From the NCBI RefSeq assembly GCF_015040615.1, contig NZ_CP060402.1:2046001-2110000 (forward strand): a stretch of DNA of 64,000 bases, in the 5' to 3' direction. Below are positions 43,999 to 53,824 of this stretch, piece by piece. Within the stretch, counting starts at the first letter, position 1; each line of letters starts with the position of its first letter. Below the pieces are notes generated by a model. It had not been told where the DNA came from and ran no database searches. It was given only the letters and a program-made list of their open reading frames with translations. Source of the stretch: Microbacterium sp. YJN-G (GTDB lineage: Bacteria > Actinomycetota > Actinomycetes > Actinomycetales > Microbacteriaceae). The translations under genes and the position numbers were made by a program.

Positions 43999-44026
43999 TT
44001 GCACATTCGAAGTTTTGTTCTATACT
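43999..44026 (+). promoter_or_regulatory. Sigma-70-type promoter with a half LexA-like box
   Basis: -35 TTGCAC (43999-44004), a 16-base spacer, and -10 TATACT (44021-44026), ending 6 bases before the ATG at 44033, so the transcript is probably leaderless. The spacer has TTCGAA-N6-TTCTA, a half match to the LexA box. Confidence 0.7.
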
Positions 44027-44032
44027 GGAGGT

Positions 44033-45763
44033 ATGGCTTCCACCGTTGAGGGTCTCGCTGAGCAGCGACTGGCGCTGCTCGACGCGTGGCGAGCCACGCA
44101 GCGCGAGATCGCCACCTTGCAGGCGAAGTCCGCCGCTCTGCTGGCTGAGCGGTGCGAGCTGATGAGTGAGGAGATCGCGCAGGCTCCCCTGCATCGCGAC
44201 GCCATCGAGCGATCAATGGTGGCGGAGTACTCCGCGGCAGGGCACATCTCCAGGGGCTCGATCGAGTACGCGTTCACCGACGCCCGGATGCTGCATGACG
44301 AGTTCTCCCTCCTGCGCGAATCTCACGAAACCGGGCGCGTGACCGCCGCGCACGTGCGAGAGGTCATCCGGGAATCGGATGCCGTCCGCGAGGCCGTCGC
44401 CTCCGGCGCCGTCGCAGCCGACACCCTGGTGCTGTATCAGGCGGCGGTGCTCGAGGTCGCCGAGACCGACACCCCGGCTCGCACGCGTGCGCACGCGCGG
44501 CAGGTCGCCGCTGCTCTGGCCGGCGAGACGGTCACGGAGCGGCATGAGCGCGCCGCTTCCGAGCGGACGGTCACGGTCCGTTCGGTCGGCGACGGACTCG
44601 CACTGCTGCAGGCGGTGCTGCCCGAGTACCTCGCCCTCGCCATCCTCGATCGCCTGACGGCGATGGCCCGTCACGTCAGCCGCCATCCTGACGACCGCTC
44701 CCCCGTCCTGCCACCCCTGAACCCCGAAGAATTCGGCTTCTATCCCGAAGACGACCGCGAGCCGCCGGAGGCCGCCGAAGACCCGGAAGGAGCGGATGCC
44801 GCCGACGCGGCGATCTTCTCCACCAGCACCTTCGCCACCGACCCCTTCACTGACCCGTTCGCTGATGCCATGTCGATCGATGAGAACGATCCGTACATCC
44901 AGGATCTGCTCCGTGAGGTCCCGGATCGCCCGCTGCCGCTGGATCCGATGTTCCACGACGACAGTCCGTGCATCATCCACCTCCCCGGCGACTCGCGCAC
45001 GATCGACCAGATCCGCGCCGACCTGTTCACCGACCTGCTGCTGGCGGCCGACCCGGGTGCGGTGCACGGCGCGGGCCTCGAGAACATCCGCGCCACGGTC
45101 CAGGTCACCGTCGCCGCCACCACCCTCACCGGGCAGGACGATCGCCCCGCCGAACTCGACGGACACGGTCCGCTGCACCCCGACGCCGCCCGCACCCTCG
45201 CCGGCAACCACACCGGGTGGACGCGACTGTTCCTCGACCCGACCGGCATGGTCACCGAGACCGACACCTACACGCCGACGGCCGGGATGCGCCGCTTCCT
45301 CACAGCGCGCGACCAGCACTGCCGGTTCCCGGGATGCCGCCAGCCGCTGCACCGCTGCGACCTCGACCACACGCAGGACTGGGCCCTCGGCGGGAAGACC
45401 TCCCTCGACAATCTCGCGCATCTCTGCAAGACCCACCACGTGCTGAAGCATCCCGACATCCCCGATGCGCATCGGTGGACGGCGCGCCAGCTACCCGACT
45501 GGACACTCGAGTGGAGCAGCCCCGACGGAAACCGGCACGCCGACCGACCGCCCCGGCGCGTGATGTTCGTTCCCAGTGGACCGCCCGACCCCGGCGGACC
45601 ACCCGATCCCGCTGACCGGGAGCAGTTCGACGCGCCTCAGCATTCCGATGGGATCTGGACGCCAGCCGGGAGTCCGCCACCACGGCCTGCACGCCCCGGA
45701 CAGCGTGAGAGCGTGTTCTCGGCTCAGGGGCCGACCGCCGCCGCTGTGGGATCGCCCTTCTGA
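44033..45763 (+). CDS. DUF222 / HNH endonuclease domain protein (13E12 type)
   Basis: A 576-residue protein. The N-terminal DUF222 helical domain is at about 1-260. The HNH nuclease is at about 427-475: DQHCRFPGCRQPLHRCDLDHTQDWALGGKTSLDNLAHLCKTHH, with the zinc cysteines and HNH residues. A disordered proline-rich tail follows. These genes are multi-copy in Microbacteriaceae and mycobacteria (13E12 repeats); function unknown, and some are SOS-induced. The TATACT-to-ATG spacing favours a leaderless start at 44033. Confidence 0.88.
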   Translation: MASTVEGLAEQRLALLDAWRATQREIATLQAKSAALLAERCELMSEEIAQAPLHRDAIERSMVAEYSAAGHISRGSIEYAFTDARMLHDEFSLLRESHETGRVTAAHVREVIRESDAVREAVASGAVAADTLVLYQAAVLEVAETDTPARTRAHARQVAAALAGETVTERHERAASERTVTVRSVGDGLALLQAVLPEYLALAILDRLTAMARHVSRHPDDRSPVLPPLNPEEFGFYPEDDREPPEAAEDPEGADAADAAIFSTSTFATDPFTDPFADAMSIDENDPYIQDLLREVPDRPLPLDPMFHDDSPCIIHLPGDSRTIDQIRADLFTDLLLAADPGAVHGAGLENIRATVQVTVAATTLTGQDDRPAELDGHGPLHPDAARTLAGNHTGWTRLFLDPTGMVTETDTYTPTAGMRRFLTARDQHCRFPGCRQPLHRCDLDHTQDWALGGKTSLDNLAHLCKTHHVLKHPDIPDAHRWTARQLPDWTLEWSSPDGNRHADRPPRRVMFVPSGPPDPGGPPDPADREQFDAPQHSDGIWTPAGSPPPRPARPGQRESVFSAQGPTAAAVGSPF

Positions 45764-45814
45764 CTCGAGCCTGCGGCGCCTGCTCGGTGCAGCAAGCCCA
45801 GGGTGTGCTCTGGA

Positions 45815-46756
45815 CTAGAGCTGGGCGAGCAGCCAGCCGGACGACTCCACGCGGCCGCCCTCGTGCTCGACGCACGAACGCAGTCCGCGATCACTGGTGA
45901 CGACGGTCACCGTGGCGCCTTCACCGATCAGCCGGCGTGTCTCGTCGACGATGGCGTCATCACCACTCCCGTCCGCGCGCACGACCGCGACCCGCGCCGC
46001 CGCATGATCAGGCACCTGCCCGGCCGAACGGTCACCGGCAGCAGCATCCGCGATCGTCCGGGCTTCGCCCTCGACGACCATCGACACGGCCGGGTACCAG
46101 CGGTCGGCATCCAGCCCCAGGTCCGATGCGGCGACCCCGGCGGCGCCCCATGCAGCCAGGCGATCACGCAGACGTCCTGCCGCTCCGGCCCTGTCCTTCC
46201 ACCATCCATCGGGCACCGAACCGACGACGTTCGCAACATCCACGACGATCGCCGGACGCACCGGCAGCAGCGCACGCAGCGTGGGCCACGCGGCGGCGAA
46301 TCCTGGATGCAGGGCGCGATGGTCGACCTGGTCCACCGGCACCCATTCCAGCGCCAGGCTCTCGGGATCGCTGATCACAGGCTCGAACGGCTCGACGACA
46401 TCTGCGATGACGGTCGTGTACGACCAGATCGTCAGGTCGAGCACGCTCGCGAAGCGGGCGTGCACGGCACCGTCGGGGATGCCGGCCTCCTCCTGCGCCT
46501 CGCGCAGCGCGCCGTGCAGCGCCGTCTCGCCCTCATGCAGGGCGCCGCCGGGCAGGCCCCAGGTGCCGCCGAAGTGGCTCCAGCCCACGCGGTGCTGCAG
46601 CAGCACGCCCTTCCGCGCGTCCACGGCGAGCAGTCCGGCAGCGCCGTAGCGGCCCCAGTACTTCTCCCCCGTCGGGGCGACCACCCAGGCGTCTCCGCTG
46701 TCGCGCGGGCCGAGCGGACGGCGCGGCTCTCCGGGCTCGGGAGGGATGATGGTCAC
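45815..46756 (-). CDS. Nudix hydrolase fused to a PIN/NYN-like domain
   Basis: A 313-residue protein. The Nudix box (about 70-92) runs GGALHEGETALHGALREAQEEAG, matching GX5EX7REUXEEXGU. Residues about 165-313 form a second domain with AIVVDVANVVGS and VTVVTSDRGLRSC, acidic positions typical of PIN/NYN-like nucleases. Nudix substrate is unknown; RNA-end processing coupled to cleavage is one hypothesis. Monocistronic. Confidence 0.8.
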   Translation of the reverse strand: MTIIPPEPGEPRRPLGPRDSGDAWVVAPTGEKYWGRYGAAGLLAVDARKGVLLQHRVGWSHFGGTWGLPGGALHEGETALHGALREAQEEAGIPDGAVHARFASVLDLTIWSYTTVIADVVEPFEPVISDPESLALEWVPVDQVDHRALHPGFAAAWPTLRALLPVRPAIVVDVANVVGSVPDGWWKDRAGAAGRLRDRLAAWGAAGVAASDLGLDADRWYPAVSMVVEGEARTIADAAAGDRSAGQVPDHAAARVAVVRADGSGDDAIVDETRRLIGEGATVTVVTSDRGLRSCVEHEGGRVESSGWLLAQL

Positions 46757-46880
46757 CCCTCCAGCCTTTCACAGCCGCGCCGTCCCCTGCGGCAGGAGTC
46801 GGTGCATTACCCGCATCCGGACGCGAGCATCCACGGAAGAACCGCGGTACGACGCCCGCCGCCCCGGAACGGAGCGCGTC

Positions 46881-47951
46881 TCAGCGGACGCCGGTGCTCG
46901 CTCCCGCGCGCAGCCGCGACGCGGCCAGCTCCTCCGCGGCCTGCAGCGGAGTGATCCCCCGCGCCTCCGCGTCGCCGAGGATCGTGCGGACCGTGTCGCC
47001 GATGGCCGACACGCGCGCCATGATCTGCTCACTCGAGCCGATCTGCTTGGCCTCGAGATCCAGGTAGATCACACCACCCGCGTTCACGACGAAGTCGGGG
47101 GCGTACAGGATGCCGCGCCCGGCCAGCCGGTCGGCACAGGAGTGGTCCGCCAGCGGGTTGTTCGCCGGGCCGCACACGGCCTTCACATCCAGCGCGTCGA
47201 TGACCTCGTCGGTCAGCACGCCGCCGATCCCGGCGGGCACGAACACGTCACCCGTGACCAGGTGCTCCGAACCCGGCTCCACCCAGGTGGCCCCGAGCTC
47301 CTCGGCGAACTCGCGCCGGGCCGGGTTGATGTCGGTGACCGTCAGCTTCGCGCCCTCTTCGGCGAGGCGCTGCGCGAGCCGTCCGCCGACCTGACCGAGC
47401 CCCGAGATGGTGATGCTCCGGCCCGCGGCATCCGCCGACCCCGTGATGCGCTCGAGCACCGCCTGCAGCGACGCGTGCACGCCGAGGCTCGTGGGCCCTG
47501 CGGGCTCACCGGAGCCGCCCACCGTCGAGGGCAGGCCGACGACGTGCTGAGTGCGCTCGCTGACCGTGAGCATGTCATCCGTGGTCGAGCCGACATCCTC
47601 CGCGGTGCGGTACAGACCGTCCATGAGCTCGACGGCATCACCGAGGTCGAGGAACGCGGCGCGGCGCCGATCGGCATCCAGGGTTTCACCGGGCTCCAGG
47701 CGGATGACCGACTTCCCGCCGCCCGCGTCGAGACCGGCCGCCGCGTTCTTCAGCGTCATCGCGGCCGAGAGCCGCAGCGCGTCGCCGAGGGCGTCGCTCC
47801 AGTGCGGATACGTCCACAGTCGCGCGCCGCCGAGGGCGGAGCCGAGCACGGACGAGTGCAGCGCGACGGCGATGAACAGGCCACTGCGGCGGCCCGTGAT
47901 CACCTCCACGCGTTCGTGGGCGAAATCGGGCAGGGGCAGGGTGTGCGTCAT
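46881..47951 (-). CDS. Glu/Leu/Phe/Val dehydrogenase family
   Basis: A 356-residue NAD-dependent amino-acid dehydrogenase. The catalytic lysine region is AMTLKNAAAGLDAGGGKSVI, the Rossmann fold ISGLGQVGGRLAQRLAEEGA, and the final FVVNAGGVIYL. Length and motifs are closest to leucine/valine dehydrogenases. I chose the ATG at 47951 with GGAGA upstream; longer in-frame starts exist (47963). Confidence 0.88.
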   Translation of the reverse strand: MTHTLPLPDFAHERVEVITGRRSGLFIAVALHSSVLGSALGGARLWTYPHWSDALGDALRLSAAMTLKNAAAGLDAGGGKSVIRLEPGETLDADRRRAAFLDLGDAVELMDGLYRTAEDVGSTTDDMLTVSERTQHVVGLPSTVGGSGEPAGPTSLGVHASLQAVLERITGSADAAGRSITISGLGQVGGRLAQRLAEEGAKLTVTDINPARREFAEELGATWVEPGSEHLVTGDVFVPAGIGGVLTDEVIDALDVKAVCGPANNPLADHSCADRLAGRGILYAPDFVVNAGGVIYLDLEAKQIGSSEQIMARVSAIGDTVRTILGDAEARGITPLQAAEELAASRLRAGASTGVR

Positions 47952-48129
47952 CGCAGTCTCCATCGCGCGGGCCTTGTGGGCGGTGCTGGGGATGCCGCGG
48001 TGTTGCGGCATCCGTCCCATCATCCCACCGTTCCGCACCCCCGCGGACCAGCGTGCGAACCCGCCGCCGGACCAGCGCCGCGGCCGGCCCACGGCCGGCC
48101 CGCGACCCGCACACGGCCGCCGCGCACCG

Positions 48130-49650
48130 CTACCGCTGGCGGCGCTCCCGCACCCGCATGTTGATCACTATCGGGGTGCCCTCGAACGAGTACAGCTCGC
48201 GCAGCCGTCGCGTGACGAAGCGGCGGTAACCCGGGTCGAGGAAGCCGGTCGTGAACAACACGAACGTCGGCGGACGCGTCGACGCCTGCGTGCCGAACAG
48301 GATGCGCGGCTGCTTGCCACCGCGCAGCGGGTGCGGGTGGGCGGCGACGAGCTCGGTGATGAACGCATTGAACTTGCCGGTCGGAATGCGGCGGTCCCAG
48401 TTCTCCAGGGCGCGCTCCAGCGCGGGCACGAGCTTGTCGAAGTGCCATCCGGTCTTCGCCGAGATGTTCACGCGCGGCGCCCAGGCGACGTGCGCGAGGT
48501 CCTGCTCGATCTCGCGCTCCAGGTAGCGGCGACGGTCGGCATTCTCCATGTCGTCGTCCGACAGGCGATCCCACTTGTTGAACGCGAGCACCAGGGCGCG
48601 GCCCGACTCGAGCACCATGTCGATGATGTTCAGGTCCTGCACGCTGATCGGCTGGCTCACGTCGAGGACGACGATCGCGACCTCGGCCTTCTCCAGCGCC
48701 GCCGAGGTGCGCAGTGACGCGTAGAAGTCGGCGCCCTGCTGCAGGTGCACACGACGACGGATGCCGGCGGTGTCGACCAGGCGCCACATCTTGCCGCCCA
48801 GCTCGACGATCTCATCGACCGGGTCGCGGGTGGTGCCGGCGAGGTCGTTGACGACGACCCGCTCCTCCTTGGCCGCCTTGTTCAGCAGCGATGACTTGCC
48901 CACGTTCGGGCGTCCCAGGATCGCGACGCGGCGCGGCCCGCCGATCTCGGCCTTGGCGACCGCCGACACGTCGGGCAGCTTCTCCATGACCAGGTCGAGC
49001 AGGTCGGCGACGCCACGGCCGTGGATGGCCGAGACCGGGTGCGGTTCGCCCAGGCCCAGGTTCCACAGGGCCGCGGCCTCGGGCTCCTGCCGCGCATCGT
49101 CGATCTTGTTGGCGACGAGGAACACCGGCTTGCCGCTCTTGCGCAGCAGCTTGACGACGTACTCATCGGTCGAGGTCGCGCCGACCTTCGCGTCGACGAC
49201 GAACAGCACCAGGTCGGCAAGATCGATCGCGACCTCGGCCTGGGCTGCGACCGAGCGGTCGATGCCCTTGGCGTCGGGCTCCCAGCCGCCGGTGTCGACG
49301 AGCGAGAACCGCCGGTCCATCCACTCGGCCTTGTACGTGACGCGGTCGCGGGTGACACCCGGGGTGTCCTCGACGACGGCCTCGCGGCGGCCGAGGATGC
49401 GGTTCACGAGCGCCGACTTGCCCACGTTCGGGCGTCCCACGATCGCGACCACCGGCAGCGCCGGCATGTACTCGATGCCGTCCTCGCCGAGGGTCACGCC
49501 CTCGAGCAGGTGCGCGTCGTCCTCGTCCAGGTCGTAATCGGCGAGCGTGGCCCGCATGAGGTCGGCCCGCTGGTCGGCGAGCTCCTCATCCAGGTTCTCC
49601 ATCTTCTCGGCGAGGTCGTCGGGACGACCCTCGTACTCTTCCTCAGCCAT
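48130..49650 (-). CDS. der: Ribosome-biogenesis GTPase Der (EngA)
   Basis: A 506-residue protein with tandem G domains, each with GRPNVGKS (first at 72-79), DTPG/DLAGT switch regions and NKxD motifs (NKID, NKWD), then a KH-like C-terminal domain. The 67-residue acidic N-terminal extension is common in actinobacteria. Assembles the 50S subunit. Overlaps cmk by 8 bases. Confidence 0.96.
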   Translation of the reverse strand: MAEEEYEGRPDDLAEKMENLDEELADQRADLMRATLADYDLDEDDAHLLEGVTLGEDGIEYMPALPVVAIVGRPNVGKSALVNRILGRREAVVEDTPGVTRDRVTYKAEWMDRRFSLVDTGGWEPDAKGIDRSVAAQAEVAIDLADLVLFVVDAKVGATSTDEYVVKLLRKSGKPVFLVANKIDDARQEPEAAALWNLGLGEPHPVSAIHGRGVADLLDLVMEKLPDVSAVAKAEIGGPRRVAILGRPNVGKSSLLNKAAKEERVVVNDLAGTTRDPVDEIVELGGKMWRLVDTAGIRRRVHLQQGADFYASLRTSAALEKAEVAIVVLDVSQPISVQDLNIIDMVLESGRALVLAFNKWDRLSDDDMENADRRRYLEREIEQDLAHVAWAPRVNISAKTGWHFDKLVPALERALENWDRRIPTGKFNAFITELVAAHPHPLRGGKQPRILFGTQASTRPPTFVLFTTGFLDPGYRRFVTRRLRELYSFEGTPIVINMRVRERRQR

Positions 49651-50362
49651 GTTCGGGCTTCCTCTCCGCATCGCGGCGGCGCTCGATCACGGCGAGCACG
49701 GCGTCGATGGTCTGCATGAAATCAAGTTCTGTGGTGTCGACGACCTCGACGCCGGGGGCGGCGTTGAGAAAGTCGACGACGCCGCTGTCGGAGGCGTCGC
49801 GCTTGTGCATCGCCTCCGCGACGGCCGCCGCGTTCTCACCGGCGAGCTCCGCCGCCCGGCGCGCGGCGCGCACCTCGGGTGCTGCGGTCAGCAGGATCCG
49901 CACCGGAGCATCCGGGGCCACGACGGTCGTGATGTCGCGACCCTCCACGATCACCGCCGGGTAGTCGGCCTCGGCGACGATCCGGCGGAACATGTCGTTC
50001 ACCTGCACGCGCACCTCGGGTACGCGCGCCACGCCGCTGACCGCGGCCGACACCCGCGGCTCGCGGATCGCGTCGGTCACCTCGACATCGCCGACCAGCA
50101 CGCGCCGATCGTCGGGGTCGAGCCGCTGGTTCAGCGGGAAGCCGGATGCCGCGGTGCGCACTGCGTCGGCATCCGCGGTGTCCGCTCCGCCCTCGAGCAC
50201 GAACCAGGCCAGCGCGCGGTAGGCGGCGCCGGTGTCGAGGTAGCCGTAGCCGAGCCGCCGTGCGATCTCCTTCGAGACGCTGGACTTGCCCGACCCGGCC
50301 GGGCCGTCGATGGCGATGAACTTGTCGGCGCGCGTCGCCGCATCCGTCGAGAGATCAGTCAT
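49643..50362 (-). CDS. cmk: Cytidylate kinase
   Basis: A 239-residue CMP/dCMP kinase. P-loop GPAGSGKSS (20-28), [13 protein letters not shown], and the RDITTVV loop near VEGRD. Provides CDP for CTP and lipid precursors. Overlaps tyrA by 8 bases and der by 8. Confidence 0.95.
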   Translation of the reverse strand: MTDLSTDAATRADKFIAIDGPAGSGKSSVSKEIARRLGYGYLDTGAAYRALAWFVLEGGADTADADAVRTAASGFPLNQRLDPDDRRVLVGDVEVTDAIREPRVSAAVSGVARVPEVRVQVNDMFRRIVAEADYPAVIVEGRDITTVVAPDAPVRILLTAAPEVRAARRAAELAGENAAAVAEAMHKRDASDSGVVDFLNAAPGVEVVDTTELDFMQTIDAVLAVIERRRDAERKPEHG

Positions 50363-51488
50363 TGGTGTTCCCCGCAATCCGCCAGCCGCGTGCTTCCAGG
50401 CCCTCGATGGCGCCGCGCAGCGCGGCCGGCGCCACACTGATGTCGGCGAGGCCGAACTGCGCGCCCGGAGAGTGCTCCAGGCGCAGGTCCTCGACGTTCA
50501 CGCCCAGCTCACCCAGCTCGCCGAACAGGCGACCGAGCTGACCGGGGGTGTCGTCGACCATGACGACCAGCTGCTCGAAGCGACGGTTCTGCCCGTGCTT
50601 GCCCGGTAGCCGTTCGACTCCCTCGTTGCCCTGCCGGATGGCGTCGGCCACGGCACGTCGCGCACCGGCGGCATCCGGCTCGCGCAGGGCGCTCGCGACC
50701 TGCTGCAGGTCGGCGGCGAGGGCGTCGAGCACGTCGACGACCGGCTCGGCGTTGGCGCTGAGGATCTGCACCCACAGTTCAGGGGCGGATGCCGCGATGC
50801 GGGTCGTGTCGCGCACACCCTGGCCCGCCAGGCGCAGCGATCCCTCATCGGCCGCTGCGAGGCGTGCGGCGAGCAGGCTCGCCACCACCTGCGGCACGTG
50901 CGAGGTCAGCGCGACGGCGCGGTCGTGCTCCTCCGGCGTCATCTCCAGCGGCATGGCGCCGACGTCGAGCGCGAGCGCCTCGACCAGAGCGAGGTCGGAG
51001 GCGCGGGTCTCCTCGTCACGGCACACCACCCACGGCCGGCCGATGAACAGGTCTGCCCGCGCGGAGATCGCCCCACCGCGCTCGCGTCCGGCCAGCGGAT
51101 GCGAGCCGATGTAGCGCGTCAGATCGACGCCGCGACGGCGCAGCTCGTCGAAGGGGGCGAGCTTGACGCTCGCGACGTCGGTGACCACGGCGTCCGGGAA
51201 CGCCTCCAGCTCGGCCTGGATGACGTCGGCGGTGACATCCGGCGGGACGGCGACCACGATCAGCGACGGCGCATCGCCGTCGCCGGCGGCGCGGCCGGCG
51301 CCGTAGTCGATCGCCAGGCGCAGCTGCGACGGCGAGGCGTCGGCCAGCACGACGTCGACGCCCTTGACCCGCAGCGCGTGCCCGATGCTCGCGCCGAGCA
51401 GGCCGGCGCCGACGATGCGCACGGTACCCGAGACGCGCGACGCGGGGCCCGGCGCGCGTGCGGCGCGGGCGTTCGTCGAATCGCTCAC
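50355..51488 (-). CDS. tyrA: Prephenate dehydrogenase with ACT domain
   Basis: A 377-residue protein from GTG. NAD-binding [13 protein letters not shown], then [11 protein letters not shown], with a C-terminal ACT-like regulatory domain ([34 protein letters not shown]). Converts prephenate to 4-hydroxyphenylpyruvate for tyrosine; the ACT domain implies amino-acid feedback. GTGA overlap with rluB. Confidence 0.92.
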   Translation of the reverse strand: MSDSTNARAARAPGPASRVSGTVRIVGAGLLGASIGHALRVKGVDVVLADASPSQLRLAIDYGAGRAAGDGDAPSLIVVAVPPDVTADVIQAELEAFPDAVVTDVASVKLAPFDELRRRGVDLTRYIGSHPLAGRERGGAISARADLFIGRPWVVCRDEETRASDLALVEALALDVGAMPLEMTPEEHDRAVALTSHVPQVVASLLAARLAAADEGSLRLAGQGVRDTTRIAASAPELWVQILSANAEPVVDVLDALAADLQQVASALREPDAAGARRAVADAIRQGNEGVERLPGKHGQNRRFEQLVVMVDDTPGQLGRLFGELGELGVNVEDLRLEHSPGAQFGLADISVAPAALRGAIEGLEARGWRIAGNTND

Positions 51489-52282
51489 TCGGTCTCCTGC
51501 TCCTCGTCCACTCCTGCGGTCGCAGGGGAATCCTGGCGCGACAGAGTCAGCAAGGCGCCGCGTTCGATCTTAGTCAGCTCCCTTGCCCTGCCCACCGGGA
51601 GAGTTCCCAGGTGCAGGGGGCCGAACTGCCGGCGCACCAGCTCTTCGACCGGGTGGCCGACCGCGGCCATCATGCGGCGCACGATCCGGTTGCGTCCCGA
51701 GTGCAGGGTCAGCTCGACCAGGCTGGAACTCTTTCCGGTCGCTGAGCCTGTCGATGCGTCCAGCAGCCGCGCCTTGTCGGCGGCGATCGGACCGTCCTCG
51801 AGCTCGACGCCACGGGTGAGCTTCGCGATCGTCTGCGCGGTGACCGTGCCGGTCACCTTCGCGATGTACACCTTGGTGACGCCGAACGACGGGTGGGCGA
51901 GCACATGGGCGAGCTCGCCGTCGTTGGTGAGGATGAGCAGGCCGCTGGTCTCGGCATCCAGCCGGCCGACGTTGTACAGCCGCTCGGGCCAGTCCTTCGT
52001 GAAGCGGCGCAGGTCGGGCCGGCCCTTCTCGTCGCGCATGGTGCTGTAGATGCCGGTCGGCTTGTTGAGCATGACGTAGCGCTTCGAGACGTCGAGCTGC
52101 ACGGCGGTGCCGTCGACGTCGATCAGGTCGTGCTCGGGGTCGATGCGGGTGCCGAGTTCGGTGACGGTCCTGCCGTTGACGCGGATGCGGCCCTCGACGA
52201 TGTACTGCTCGATCACGCGGCGCGAGGCGACCCCGGCGTTGGCCAGCGCCTTCTGCAGCCGGATGCCGTCGGTCTCGGTCAT
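51485..52282 (-). CDS. rluB: 23S rRNA pseudouridine synthase (RluB/RsuA family)
   Basis: A 265-residue enzyme. S4 domain at about 5-60 (RLQKALANAGVASRRVIEQYI), catalytic GRLDAETSGLLILTNDGEL with Asp, and HSGRNRIVRRMM. Residues in DASTGSATGKS are encoded by a dispersed 18-bp repeat (51737-51754) that is unlikely to be ancestral to the family. Confidence 0.93.
   Translation of the reverse strand: MTETDGIRLQKALANAGVASRRVIEQYIVEGRIRVNGRTVTELGTRIDPEHDLIDVDGTAVQLDVSKRYVMLNKPTGIYSTMRDEKGRPDLRRFTKDWPERLYNVGRLDAETSGLLILTNDGELAHVLAHPSFGVTKVYIAKVTGTVTAQTIAKLTRGVELEDGPIAADKARLLDASTGSATGKSSSLVELTLHSGRNRIVRRMMAAVGHPVEELVRRQFGPLHLGTLPVGRARELTKIERGALLTLSRQDSPATAGVDEEQETE
51737..51754. repeat. Dispersed 18-bp repeat, copy in rluB
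   Basis: GGTCGCTGAGCCTGTCGA, identical to 53762-53779. It translates within ASTGSAT on the minus strand. It lies in a loop of the enzyme. Confidence 0.75.
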
Positions 52283-52962
52283 CGGATGACTCCCTCATCG
52301 AAGCCGTCGGCCCCGTCGTCGAGCAGCGGTGAGATCGGGGGCAGCTCGTCGATCGAGTTGATCCCCAGGTGCTGCAGCAGCTGGTCGGTGGTGCCGTAGT
52401 TGATGGCGCCCGTCTCGGTGTCGGCGAACAGCTCGGTGATCAGGCCCCGGGCCAGCAGCGTGCGGACCACCGAGTCGACGTTCACGGCGCGGATCGACGC
52501 GACCTGTCCACGGGTGACCGGCTGCTTGTAGGCGATCACGGCGAGGGTCTCCAGCGCCGCCTGCGACAGTCGTGCGGGCGCCTGACCGCCGATGAAGTCG
52601 GCGATCAGGTCGTCGTGGTCCTCGCGAACGTACAGCCGCCAGCCGCCGCCGACCTCGCGCAGCTCGAAGCCGCGGCGCGGTCCCCTGCCCCGGCCGTCGT
52701 AGTCCTCGGCGAGAGTCTCGAGCGTCTGCCGCACGGCGGGAACCGGTGCGTGCACGGCGGCGGCCAGCGCCACCAGCGCGATCGGCTCGTCGACGATGAG
52801 CAGGATCGCCTCGACCCGCTCCGCCAGGGGCGTCTCGAGCGTGTCCTCGACGGACACGGACGTCTCGGCACCGGCATCCGGCGTCATGATCTCTCCTTCG
52901 AACGTCACAGTCGGCTCATCGGTCGCTGTCTGCTCATCGGTCATAGTCTGCTCATCGGTCAT
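52279..52962 (-). CDS. scpB: Segregation and condensation protein ScpB
   Basis: A 227-residue kleisin-interacting winged-helix protein: LAERVEAILLIVDEPIALVALAAAV and LSQAALETLAVIAYKQPVTRGQVASIRAVNVDSVVRTLLARGLI. With ScpA and Smc it forms bacterial condensin. The ATG at 52962 has GGGAG upstream, overlapping scpA. An 18-bp duplication at 52911-52964 creates MTDEQTMTDEQTATDEP, giving further in-frame starts. Confidence 0.93.
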   Translation of the reverse strand: MTDEQTMTDEQTATDEPTVTFEGEIMTPDAGAETSVSVEDTLETPLAERVEAILLIVDEPIALVALAAAVHAPVPAVRQTLETLAEDYDGRGRGPRRGFELREVGGGWRLYVREDHDDLIADFIGGQAPARLSQAALETLAVIAYKQPVTRGQVASIRAVNVDSVVRTLLARGLITELFADTETGAINYGTTDQLLQHLGINSIDELPPISPLLDDGADGFDEGVIR

Positions 52963-52964
52963 AG
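52911..52964 (-). repeat. Three 18-bp units at the start of scpB
   Basis: Units of TCTGCTCATCGGTCATAG at 52929-52946 and 52947-52964, and a diverged one at 52911-52928. Each intact unit encodes MTDEQT with its own ATG, so translation can begin at more than one place. Confidence 0.85.
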
Positions 52965-53824
52965 TCTGCTCCCAGCGTCGCGAGCTGTTCATCCGACCAG
53001 CTCTCCGCCGACCAGCGCAGGGTCAGCTCGCCGAGGGGCTCGAGCTGCTCGAACGAGAGCGCGGCGTGCCGGTACAGCTCGAGCACCGAGATGAACCGCG
53101 CGACGACGATGCCCGGCTCGCTCACGCCGCTGACCAGCTCGCGGAACGTCAGCGCCTCGGTGCTGCGCAGCAGGGTGACCACGACTGCGGCCTGTTCCCG
53201 GATGCTGACCAGCGGGGCGTGCAGGTGGTCGAGGCCGACGGTCGGGATCTCCTTCGGCGCGAAGGCGAGCAGGGCGAGAGCGGCGAAGTCGTCGGCCGAC
53301 AGCGACCAGACCAGCTCGGGCGTCTTGCGGCGGTGCTTCTCGTCCAGCGGCACGGCGCGCACGTGACGGCGCTCCTCACGCTGCAGGCACCGGGCGAACC
53401 ACGACGACACCTCCTTGAACGCGCGGTACTGCAGCAGCCGCGCGAACAGCAGGTCGCGTGCCTCGAGCAGGGCGACGGCCTCGGCGTCGACCAGCTCGCC
53501 CTGGGGCAGGAGCCCGGCGACCTTCATGTCGAGCAGAGTCGCGGCCACCACCAGGAACTCCGATGCCTGGTCGAGCTCCTCCTCGCCGTCGAGGTCGCGC
53601 AGGTACGAGATGAACTCGTTGGTGACCTTGCTCAACGACACCTCGGTGATGTCGAGCTCGTGCTTGGAGATGAGGTTCAGCAGCAGATCGAAGGGGCCGT
53701 CGAAGTTCGTCAGCGAGACGCGGAAGCCTGAGGCATCCGCGTCCTGGGTCACCGAATCCTGGGTCGCTGAGCCTGTCGAAGCGCCAGGCTCGACAGGAGG
53801 AGAGTCCTCAGGCGACGGCGCCAC
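52952..53824 (-). CDS. scpA: Segregation and condensation protein ScpA (kleisin)
   Basis: A 290-residue kleisin. FRVSLTNFDGPFDLLLNLISKHELDITEVSLSKVTNEFI is the N-terminal Smc-binding domain, and LSFEQLEPLGELTLRW lies in the C-terminal winged helix. The GTG at 53824 overlaps parA by 17 bases. The disordered N-terminal 35 residues include GASTGSAT from the dispersed repeat. Confidence 0.93.
   Translation of the reverse strand: MAPSPEDSPPVEPGASTGSATQDSVTQDADASGFRVSLTNFDGPFDLLLNLISKHELDITEVSLSKVTNEFISYLRDLDGEEELDQASEFLVVAATLLDMKVAGLLPQGELVDAEAVALLEARDLLFARLLQYRAFKEVSSWFARCLQREERRHVRAVPLDEKHRRKTPELVWSLSADDFAALALLAFAPKEIPTVGLDHLHAPLVSIREQAAVVVTLLRSTEALTFRELVSGVSEPGIVVARFISVLELYRHAALSFEQLEPLGELTLRWSAESWSDEQLATLGADYDR
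53762..53797. repeat. Dispersed repeat with dyad, copy in scpA
   Basis: Starts with the same 18 bases as 51737-51754. CCTGTCGA (53772-53779) pairs with TCGACAGG (53790-53797), so this copy is a REP-like hairpin inside a coding region. Confidence 0.75.
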
